DNA from: Xanthomonas sp. Leaf148
Lineage (GTDB): Bacteria > Pseudomonadota > Gammaproteobacteria > Xanthomonadales > Xanthomonadaceae
Assembly: GCF_001423585.1 (NCBI RefSeq)
Contig: NZ_LMOP01000008.1
Coordinates: 953-64,952 of the forward strand
Direction: 5' to 3'
Length of the DNA stretch: 64,000 nucleotides
The notes below the pieces were generated by a model. It worked only from the letters and a program-made list of their open reading frames with translations, ran no database searches and had not been told where the DNA came from. Below are positions 57,241-64,000 of the stretch, one piece after another; the stretch's first letter is position 1, and each line of letters starts with the position of its first letter. Made by a program: the position numbers and the translations under genes.

Positions 57241-57600
57241 ATGCCGCGTCTTTGCTATGTACTGGATCTGCACGACGATGCTGCGCTGATCGCCGACTAC
57301 GAGCGCTGGCATCAGCCCACCGAGGTGTGGCCGGAAGTGGTGGCCTCGTTACAGCAGGCCGGCATTCTTGAACTGGAGATCTTTCGCAGCGGCGATCGGC
57401 TGGTGATGCTGATGGAGGTGGGCGACGATTACGATCCAGCCGCCAAGGCCGCGCGCGATGCGGCCGATCCGCGCATCCAGGCGTGGGAAGACCTGATGTG
57501 GCGCTTCCAGAAACCGCTGCCAGGCAGTGCACCTGGGGAAAAGTGGCGGGAGGCCGGGCGGATTTTTGCGTTGAGTGAGGCGGTAGCGGCGCAAGGGTGA
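57241..57600 (+). CDS. L-rhamnose mutarotase-family protein (fucose mutarotase role)
   Basis: A 119-residue protein of the RhaM (DUF718) family of small dimeric sugar mutarotases. It has CYVLDLHDDAALIADYERWH, HQPTEVWPEVV and ILELEIFRSGDRLVMLMEV; a His and the Trp-rich core form the family pocket. It begins two bases after the fucP stop, so it likely interconverts fucose anomers for the following dehydrogenase. Substrate assignment rests on context. Confidence 0.85.
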   Translation: MPRLCYVLDLHDDAALIADYERWHQPTEVWPEVVASLQQAGILELEIFRSGDRLVMLMEVGDDYDPAAKAARDAADPRIQAWEDLMWRFQKPLPGSAPGEKWREAGRIFALSEAVAAQG

Positions 57601-57607
57601 GTCGCAT

Positions 57608-58090
57608 CCCTCATCCGCCCTACGGGCACCTTCTCCCGCAGGCGGGAGAAGGGTGGGGGTGAAGTGGTTGCAGCGTGCATGTTTCGCTCGCAACCATGAC
57701 TAGGCTAGCGTTCTCGGACTCGCAGTCATGACGGCTCTTTCCTTGCTGCTCGCAGTGATTTCTGCTTCCCCGCTCCCTCATCCGCCCTACGGGCACCTTC
57801 TCCCGCAGGCGGGAGAAGGGGAGGCGGTGAAGTGGCTGCAGCGTGCATGTTCCGCTCGCAGCCATGACTAGGCTAGCGTTCTCGGACTTTCCGGTCGCAG
57901 CCATGGCTAGGCTATCGCCCTCGCCCTCGCAGTCATGACTGCTCTTTCTCTTGGCTCGGCCCGGCCGATGGCGCGGCGCGGCGGCTGAATCTTGTTGCTC
58001 GCAGTGATCTCTGCTGCGTCGTTGCCCGCTCCCGCTCCCGCTTCCCTTCTCCCGCAAGCGGGAGAAGGTGCCCGCAGGGCGGATGAGGGC
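57608..58090. repeat. repeat cluster downstream of the fucP operon
   Basis: Two direct copies of a unit of about 110 bases lie at 57608-57717 and 57776-57887 (period 168): the palindrome CACCTTCTCCCGCAGGCGGG, then TGCAGCGTGCATGTT and CATGACTAGGCTAGCGTTCT. At 57955-57994 there is a 40-base copy of an internal part of fucP (one mismatch). A third palindrome in the other direction lies at 58045-58090. No gene is seen here. Confidence 0.8.
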
Positions 58091-58095
58091 GCTGG

Positions 58096-59418
58096 TTAGC
58101 CCTGTCGATTGGCTGCCAGGTCTTCCACCCAGAAATGTCCATCCGGGTAGCTGAATTCCGCAATCGAAGACGCGTGCATTTCTGCCGAGAAGCCGGGCAC
58201 CTGTGGGGCAAGATAGCGGCCGTGCTGGATGCGCACCGGGTCCAGGAAATGCTGATGCAAATGGTCGACGAATTCGATCGCACGATCTTCCATCTGGCCG
58301 GTGATCGCGACGAAGTCGGCCATCGCCAGATGCTGCACCAACTCGCACAGGCCCACGCCGCCGGCATGCGGGAACACGCGCACGTTGAACTTGGCAGCCA
58401 GCAGCAAGATAGCGAGGTTTTCGTTGACGCCACCGACGCGCGCGGCATCGATCTGGATCAAATCCACTGCGCCGGCCTGCAACAACTGCTTGAACATCAC
58501 CCGGTTCTGAGTGTGCTCGCCGGTGGACACCGGCACCGGGGTGATGCCCTGGCGGATCGCCGCATGGCCAAGGACATCGTCCGGGCTGGTGGGTTCTTCG
58601 ATCCAGGCGATGTCGAATTCGGCCAGTTGGCGCATCCAGTCGATCGCCGGGCCCACGTCCCAACGCTGGTTGGCATCCACCGCCATCGCGATGTCCGGGC
58701 CGATCGCTTCGCGCGCGAGGCGGCAGCGGCGGATGTCGTCCTGCACGTTGGCGCCGACCTTGAGCTTGATGGTGCGGAAGCCATCGGCCACCGCTTCCTT
58801 GGCCAGCCGCACCAGTTTTTCGTCGGAGTACCCAAGCCAGCCGGGCGACGTGGTGTAGGCCGGGTAGCCTTGCTCGATCAACTGCGCAGTACGCTGCGCG
58901 CGCTGCGGCTGCGCGGCGCGCAACATGGCCAGCGCTTCATCGCGGGTGAGCGCATCGGTGAGGTAGCGGAAGTCGATGGTGTCGACCAGCTGCTCGGGTA
59001 TGAGTTCGGCGATATAGCGCCACAGCGGCTTGTTGGCGGCACGCGCGGCCAGATCCCAGGCGGCGTTGATCACCGCGCCGATCGCCATGTGCATCACGCC
59101 TTTTTCCGGGCCCAGCCAACGCAATTGCGAGTCGTTGGTGAGCCGGCGCGCGAAGCCGCCCAGGTCGGCGATGACGTCCTCCACGCGCAGGCCGACCACG
59201 TGTTCGGCGAGCGCGGCCACGGCGGCGGTCTGCACGTCGTTGCCACGGCCGATGGTGAACACCAGGCCGTAACCGGCCAGTTCATCCGGCGCATCGGTGC
59301 GCAGCACGACGTAGGCGGCCGAGTAATCGGGATCGGGATTCATCGCGTCCGACCCATCGAGCTCGCGCGAGGTGGGGAAGCGGACGTCGTGGGTATCGAG
59401 GGCGACGATGGTGCTCAT
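58096..59418 (-). CDS. fucD: L-fuconate dehydratase
   Basis: FucD, an enolase-superfamily enzyme, dehydrates L-fuconate to 2-keto-3-deoxy-L-fuconate. The 440-residue product has the Lys-x-Lys base in [10 protein letters not shown] and the metal ligands in [18 protein letters not shown] and [10 protein letters not shown]. The His base is in [10 protein letters not shown]. It closely matches the structurally studied X. campestris enzyme in length. The start is ATG 59418. It is separated from the upstream FAH gene by 500 bases of repeats, so it may have its own promoter. Confidence 0.94.
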   Translation of the reverse strand: MSTIVALDTHDVRFPTSRELDGSDAMNPDPDYSAAYVVLRTDAPDELAGYGLVFTIGRGNDVQTAAVAALAEHVVGLRVEDVIADLGGFARRLTNDSQLRWLGPEKGVMHMAIGAVINAAWDLAARAANKPLWRYIAELIPEQLVDTIDFRYLTDALTRDEALAMLRAAQPQRAQRTAQLIEQGYPAYTTSPGWLGYSDEKLVRLAKEAVADGFRTIKLKVGANVQDDIRRCRLAREAIGPDIAMAVDANQRWDVGPAIDWMRQLAEFDIAWIEEPTSPDDVLGHAAIRQGITPVPVSTGEHTQNRVMFKQLLQAGAVDLIQIDAARVGGVNENLAILLLAAKFNVRVFPHAGGVGLCELVQHLAMADFVAITGQMEDRAIEFVDHLHQHFLDPVRIQHGRYLAPQVPGFSAEMHASSIAEFSYPDGHFWVEDLAANRQG

Positions 59419-59918
59419 GGAGATCCTGGGCGATGGAAACGGGAAATAGAAACGGGAAATAGAAAACGGGCGAAAAAGAGCGTGGGGAAGAGGGGCGCTT
59501 GAGCCCCTCTCCCACCGGGAGAGGGGGTGAGGGTACGGACGCGCAGCGCCGGAAGTGTTGAAGCGCTGCAGTGACACATCCGTTTGCAACACAGATCAAC
59601 AAAAAATCACTAAACGATTGACGACGCATCGATATCAACGCGCTACAGCGCTTGGTCATTCAACGCGCCGCTACAACCCAGAAAAAGATACGCATGACAG
59701 ATCAACACAAGTGCCGACACGTCATGTCTAGAAACACGTCCAACAACAACGCGCGACAGCGCGACGAATTGTTCGGATACCTCGCTACGTACCCTCACCC
59801 CAACCCCTCTCCCGAGGGGAGAGGGGCTTTAAGCTGCGTCGTGCGGAGGCGTTACCACCTGCGTTGAGCGCAACTTGGCACGCAATGCGACCAAAATCCT
59901 GGAAAGGGAAAAGGAGCT
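59419..59918. repeat. intergenic region with palindromic repeats
   Basis: Contains palindromes at about 59500-59535 (AGCCCCTCTCCCACCGGGAG) and 59793-59830 (CCCCTCTCCCGAGGGGAGAG), and a short direct repeat GGGAAATAGAAA near 59448. The rest is moderately AT-rich and may hold a promoter for fucD. No gene is seen. Confidence 0.6.
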
Positions 59919-60776
59919 TTAGGCCGCATCGCGCGGATGCGCAACTACCGGTTGACGTTGACGCCCCAATCCTTCGATCTCCAGTTCCATCAGATCGCCC
60001 GGCTTCAAATACACCGGCGGCTTCTGGCCCAGGCCCACGCCCGGCGGGGTGCCGGTGCTGATCACATCGCCCGGCATCAGCGTCATGTAGCGGCTGATGT
60101 GGCTGACCAGTTCGGCCACGCCGAACACCATCGTGCGGGTGCTGCCGTTCTGGTAACGGTGGCCGTTAACCTCCAGCCACATCGACAGGTTTTGCGGGTC
60201 GGCCACTTCATCGCGGGTGACCAGCCACGGGCCGATCGGGCCGAAGGTGTCGGCGCTCTTGCCCTTGACCCACTGGCCGCCGTGTTCGAGCTGGAACTCG
60301 CGTTCGGACAGGTCGTTGATCACCGCATAGCCGGCGACATGATTCAGTGCGTCGTCCATCGACACATCGCGTGCGATATCGCCGATCACCACGCCCAGTT
60401 CCACTTCCCAGTCGCTCTTGACCGAGCCGCGCGGGATGATGACGGTATCGTTCGGGCCGCACACCGCGGTGGTGGCCTTCATGAAAAGAATCGGCATTTT
60501 GGGCACTTCCATGCCCGATTCGGCGGCGTGGTCGGCGTAGTTCAAGCCCACGCAGATGAACTTGCCGATGCGGCCCACCGCGGCGCCATAGCGCTGCTCG
60601 CCTTCGATCAGCGGCAACGTGGACAGATCCACTGCACGCAGTTTTTGCAGGCCGGCATTGGTGAGGTGCTCACCAGCAACATCGTCGATGACACCGCTCA
60701 GGTCGCGGATGCGGCCTTCGTTGTCGATCACGCCGGGACGTTCGTGGCCTTCGGCGCCAATACGTACGAGTTTCAT
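59919..60776 (-). CDS. fumarylacetoacetate hydrolase-family enzyme (2,4-diketo-3-deoxy-L-fuconate hydrolase role)
   Basis: A 285-residue FAH-fold enzyme. It has the metal site in DWEVELGVVIGD and NDLSEREFQ, and the substrate block GKSADTFGPIGPWLVT. In the non-phosphorylated fucose route the diketo acid made by the neighbouring SDR is split by such an enzyme into pyruvate and lactate. The start is ATG 60776 (MKLVRIGAEGHERPG). It lies 157 bases downstream of the SDR gene on the same strand. Confidence 0.88.
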   Translation of the reverse strand: MKLVRIGAEGHERPGVIDNEGRIRDLSGVIDDVAGEHLTNAGLQKLRAVDLSTLPLIEGEQRYGAAVGRIGKFICVGLNYADHAAESGMEVPKMPILFMKATTAVCGPNDTVIIPRGSVKSDWEVELGVVIGDIARDVSMDDALNHVAGYAVINDLSEREFQLEHGGQWVKGKSADTFGPIGPWLVTRDEVADPQNLSMWLEVNGHRYQNGSTRTMVFGVAELVSHISRYMTLMPGDVISTGTPPGVGLGQKPPVYLKPGDLMELEIEGLGRQRQPVVAHPRDAA

Positions 60777-60933
60777 GCAGTCTTCCTTTGCAGGGGAGGA
60801 ATCGGAGCGAGTCGCCGCCTGTTGCAAGATGTTTCAGCAGCAGGTGGACGACGCGCTCGGAACAGGAATGTCAGTGATGCGTGCTGGCAACAGGCCGCCT
60901 CAGGCGTGCGATGCGGCGTGTTGTCAGCGGTAT

Positions 60934-61887
60934 TCAGCGCAGCTGGGACACCATCGCGAGCGGCCATGGGTCTGGCCGCTGCACAGCAGTGTGGTCGGCT
61001 GGATTTAGAGCGGCTAACAAAGCGTAGCGAGCAGTCGTCAGGTGGGTGTGGACGGCGCGGAGGAACCGGAGTGTACGGGTGGTACATGCCGATTCCGAGC
61101 ACCGGCCGCGCCCGCCTGGCTTGGACCAGCCCCCGTCGATGATGTGGGTCTGGCCGGTGGTGAACGACGATTCGTCCGAGGCCAGGTAGACCACCAGCTG
61201 CGCGATTTCGCGCGGGTCGCCCAGGCGGCCCATCGGCTGGCGATCGGTGAAGCTCTTCCACACCGCCTGTTCGTCGCCGCCCAGGGCCTGCACGCGCTGA
61301 CCCAGCGACGGCGTCTTGATGGTGCCCGGGCAGATCGCGTTGCAGCGCACGCCTTGGGCCACGTAATCGGCAGCAATGGCCTTGCTCAGGCCGATCACCG
61401 CGGCCTTGGTTACGCCGTACACAAAGCGGTTCGGCACGCCCTTGATGCTGGACGCGACCGAGGACATGTTGATGATGCTGCCGCGGCCGCGTTCGAGCAT
61501 GCCCGGCAGCACCGCCTTGCAGGTGTAGTACATCGCATCGACGTTGATCGAGAACGAGCGGCGCCATGCCGGCTCGTCGCAGTCGAGAATGCTGCCCTGA
61601 TGCACGTAGCCGGCGCAGTTGAACAACACATCGAACGGGCCGTGTTCGGCGACCAGCGCCGCAATCGCGGCGGCATCGGTGACATCGAGCAGCTGGGTGG
61701 TGATCGCATCGGACTCGGACGCCAGCGCCTGCAACGCAGCGGCGTCGATGTCGGTGGCGATCACCTGCGCGCCGGCACGTGCGCAGGCCAGCGCGCTTTC
61801 GCGGCCAATGCCGGCGCCAGCGGCGGTGATCAGGCAACGCTTGCCCTGCAGACGGGTGTTGGGCGTGGTGGGAATGGAGACTGTCAT
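60934..61887 (-). CDS. 2-keto-3-deoxy-L-fuconate dehydrogenase (SDR)
   Basis: A 317-residue short-chain dehydrogenase: NAD(P) motif ITAAGAGIGRES, NCAGYV, catalytic Ser in MSSVASSI and Tyr-x-x-x-Lys in YGVTKAAVIG. The fold ends at HIIDGGWSK near residue 256; the last 60 residues (GGRGRCSESACTTRTLRFLR and on) look like read-through of intergenic DNA. The start is ATG 61887, overlapping the lactonase stop by four bases. Role by context: oxidises 2-keto-3-deoxy-L-fuconate to the 2,4-diketo acid. Confidence 0.88.
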   Translation of the reverse strand: MTVSIPTTPNTRLQGKRCLITAAGAGIGRESALACARAGAQVIATDIDAAALQALASESDAITTQLLDVTDAAAIAALVAEHGPFDVLFNCAGYVHQGSILDCDEPAWRRSFSINVDAMYYTCKAVLPGMLERGRGSIINMSSVASSIKGVPNRFVYGVTKAAVIGLSKAIAADYVAQGVRCNAICPGTIKTPSLGQRVQALGGDEQAVWKSFTDRQPMGRLGDPREIAQLVVYLASDESSFTTGQTHIIDGGWSKPGGRGRCSESACTTRTLRFLRAVHTHLTTARYALLAALNPADHTAVQRPDPWPLAMVSQLR

Positions 61888-62756
61888 ACCGATAAGGTTC
61901 CGTGGGTGGGGGCCGCCGGCCGTGGCAGACGATAGAACGTGCGTGCGTTGTCGCCGAACACCGCATCAGCGTGTTCGGCGGCATGACGGGTGACGAGCTG
62001 TTGCGCAAGATCGAACCACTGCGCGTAATCGGCGCGCAGGGTCAGCACCGGCCAGTCGCTGCCCCAGAGCAGCCGCTGCGCACCGAAGCGCGCAAACAGA
62101 TGCGCAACATACGGCTCCAGTGCATCGATGCCGGCACCGCGCGCGGCTTCGGTGAGCAACCCGGACAGTTTGCAGTGCACGTTGGGATGCTGTGCCAACG
62201 CGGCCATGCCGGCGGCCCAGGCGACGAATTCGCCGGCCGCAATCTGCGGCTTGCCGCCGTGATCGACGACCACGCGCAACTGCGGGTGACGCTTCAAGCG
62301 CGCCTGCAATGCGGGCACATGCACAGCGCGGATCAAGGCATCGAAGGCCAGATCGTGCGCAAGCATCGCGTCGAAGGCGGCGTCCAATGCGGGGCTTGCC
62401 AGCCACTGCGCATCGGCGATGTCCTGCACCATCGGGCGCAGCCCCTTGAGTACACCGCCGCCTGCGCGGACCAGTGCACCGATGCGTGCGGCGGCATCGG
62501 GCGCAGCAAAATCCGTCCAGCCGACAACCCCGGCAATGCGTGGCGCGTCGTGGGCGAGCTCGAACAGGTAACAGGTTTCGGCTTCGGTTGCGGCGGCTTG
62601 CACCACTACCACGCTGTCGACACCGGCCGCATCCAGCGCGTCGTCCACATCGTGCGGCGCGAAATCGCGGTACAGCGGCGCAAGCTCCGGCGTCAGCCAG
62701 GCGTAATCGCCACGGGCCAGGTGCCAGAAATGCAGATGCGCATCGACGCGGCTCAT
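61884..62756 (-). CDS. amidohydrolase, L-fucono-1,5-lactonase role
   Basis: A 290-residue amidohydrolase (COG3618) with the N-terminal metal motif VDAHLHFWHL, a second His in VVDHGGKPQ and the final Asp in LLWGSDWPV. In this cluster it would hydrolyse L-fuconolactone made by the fucose dehydrogenase to L-fuconate. It overlaps both neighbours by four bases, the mark of one tightly coupled operon. The start is ATG 62756. Confidence 0.9.
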   Translation of the reverse strand: MSRVDAHLHFWHLARGDYAWLTPELAPLYRDFAPHDVDDALDAAGVDSVVVVQAAATEAETCYLFELAHDAPRIAGVVGWTDFAAPDAAARIGALVRAGGGVLKGLRPMVQDIADAQWLASPALDAAFDAMLAHDLAFDALIRAVHVPALQARLKRHPQLRVVVDHGGKPQIAAGEFVAWAAGMAALAQHPNVHCKLSGLLTEAARGAGIDALEPYVAHLFARFGAQRLLWGSDWPVLTLRADYAQWFDLAQQLVTRHAAEHADAVFGDNARTFYRLPRPAAPTHGTLSV

Positions 62757-63763
62757 GGCGTGGGCAGGTCCGTATCGAGCAGGCCGCCATCGCGCAGGCG
62801 CTGCCACAGCGCAGGCGGGATCGATGCCTGCAAGCGCGTGGCGGCCGATTGCACCTCGGCCAGCGTGCGCATGCCGGCCACAACGGTGGTCACCGCCGGA
62901 TGCGCCAGCGGGAACTGCAGGGCGGCCGCGCCGATATCCACCTCGAACGCCGCGCAGGCCGCATACAGACGCTGCGCATGCTGCAAGGTGGCGGTGTCCA
63001 CCGGGGCGTAGTTATAGGTGGCGCCGGGGCCGCGCGCATCGCTGAGCAGGCCGGAACTGTACGGGCCGGCCGACAGGATCGATACGCCGTGTTGCTGCGC
63101 CTGGTTGAGCAGCGCACGCGCGCCGTGCTGTTCCAGCAGGGTGTAGCGTCCGGCCAGCATCACGCAGTCGATCGGGAAGCGTGCCAGCACCTCCAGTGCC
63201 ACGTCCTGCTCGTTGACGCCCAGCCCGATCGCCCCGCACGCACCGGACGCTTTCAACTCCGCCATGGCCGGCAAGGCCTCCTCCAAGGCCTGCTGCAGCA
63301 CGTGGGCGTGGTTGTCGCCGTGGGTCAGCGCACCGATGTCGTGCAACAGCAGCACGTCGATGTAGTCGGTGCCCAGGCGCTCCAGGCTGAAGGCGAACGC
63401 GCGCCGCACGCCGTCGGCGCTGTAGTCGAATGCGGCGCGGCGGCCGGCCACGGCAAAACCGTCGCGCCCGGCAACGGCCTGTGCGTCGTCGTAGACGCAG
63501 CGGCCAACCTTGGTCGACAGCGTGTAGGCAGCGCGCGGCACGCCGGCCAGGCCGCGGCCCAGGCGCGTTTCGCTGAGTCCGTAGCCGTAGTAAGGCGCGG
63601 TGTCGAAGTGACGGATGCCGGCCTCGAACGCGCCTGCCACCGCCGCCAGTGCGTCTGCCTCGGCGACCTCGGTGTACAGGTTGCCGATCGGCGCAGCGCC
63701 GAAGCCCAGCGCCGATAGCTGCACGTCGGTACGGCCCAGACGTTGCCGTGCCACGGCGCTCAT
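62753..63763 (-). CDS. aldo/keto reductase, L-fucose dehydrogenase
   Basis: A 336-residue aldo/keto reductase barrel with the catalytic tetrad in HFDTAPYYGYG (Asp, Tyr), LSTKVGR (Lys) and LLLHDIG (His). It fits the L-fucose (D-threo-aldose 1-) dehydrogenase group, which oxidises fucose to fuconolactone. It is the first gene of the minus-strand operon. The start is ATG 63763; the open frame further upstream is chance. Bases 63764-64000 hold no gene but probably its promoter. Confidence 0.9.
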   Translation of the reverse strand: MSAVARQRLGRTDVQLSALGFGAAPIGNLYTEVAEADALAAVAGAFEAGIRHFDTAPYYGYGLSETRLGRGLAGVPRAAYTLSTKVGRCVYDDAQAVAGRDGFAVAGRRAAFDYSADGVRRAFAFSLERLGTDYIDVLLLHDIGALTHGDNHAHVLQQALEEALPAMAELKASGACGAIGLGVNEQDVALEVLARFPIDCVMLAGRYTLLEQHGARALLNQAQQHGVSILSAGPYSSGLLSDARGPGATYNYAPVDTATLQHAQRLYAACAAFEVDIGAAALQFPLAHPAVTTVVAGMRTLAEVQSAATRLQASIPPALWQRLRDGGLLDTDLPTP

Positions 63764-64000
63764 GCGCCACGCTCCGCAAGGGTGGCGCAGGCGCGAATGA
63801 AATCTGGAGGGCAGCTGGGCATCGCAACGTCCACCAGCCGGCAGGCGCCCGGCTGTTCGCATATGAATATCGCAATCATCAATGAACAGATCACGCTGCA
63901 GTGCAGCATGACGAGCCAGGGCGGCTGACGAGATTGGGTGATGGGCGCCGTGCGCGTCGCTTTCTCTCTGTTCGTGCGCGCATCGCTTGTGGTCGTCTGG

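Noticed and set aside
59652-59867. 71-residue plus-strand frame in the fucD upstream gap
   Set aside because: Runs into the palindromic repeat and lacks any protein-like feature.

Overview
This is a high-GC gammaproteobacterial chromosome segment that reads as Xanthomonas. Reasons: the xylA2-type xylose isomerase end with an exact xyl-box (369-382), the contiguous L-fucose oxidation cluster with an L-fuconate dehydratase, a GH94 protein matching the cellobionic acid phosphorylase known from X. campestris, a mntP gene behind a yybP-ykoY riboswitch, and many short intergenic palindromes of the type scattered in this genus. The species cannot be fixed from the sequence alone. No rRNA, tRNA or CRISPR array was seen.

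Layout. 1-8700: end of xylA, then ttcA, rdgC, a YgjP-like metalloprotease, a small orphan, an alpha/beta hydrolase coupled to hemH, a SYLF-domain secreted protein and tatABC. 8700-12170: a frameshifted gene, REP palindromes with a tandem duplication, a membrane protein, a glutamine amidotransferase and a long repeat-rich gap. 12170-18940: an orphan GspE/PilB-like ATPase, glyQ, glyS (with an AT-rich internal segment) and a TPR-sulfotransferase. 19260-27880: a TonB-dependent receptor divergent from the tamA-tamB operon.

27.9-37.8 kb is an AT-rich foreign-looking island between tamB and two AroQ-like genes. It holds a secreted 1398-aa YD-repeat (RHS-type) protein that lacks the usual RHS core, a separate secreted RHS core with a variable C-terminus carrying His-x-His...Ser-x-x-Asp, a probable partner gene directly behind it, six small secreted paralogous proteins, a remnant of a second YD gene and two decayed IS elements. 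This is the least explained and most interesting part of the window.

38.0-39.2 kb: two tandem, divergent type II dehydroquinase-like proteins without several catalytic residues, plus a small third gene. 39.4-47.4 kb: a periplasmic PQQ-type beta-propeller protein, gluconokinase, a GPH sugar symporter and cellobionic acid phosphorylase, probably together taking up and splitting cellobionate to glucose 1-phosphate and gluconate. This stretch also has simple-sequence arrays and a triple 139-bp repeat. 47.4-55 kb: an SSS-type sensor hybrid kinase, a duplicated gene tail with REP palindromes, mntP with its Mn riboswitch, an S41 peptidase and a membrane-anchored AraC regulator. 55-63.8 kb: the L-fucose regulon (IclR regulator, FucP permease, mutarotase, fuconate dehydratase, FAH hydrolase, SDR, lactonase, aldo/keto reductase).
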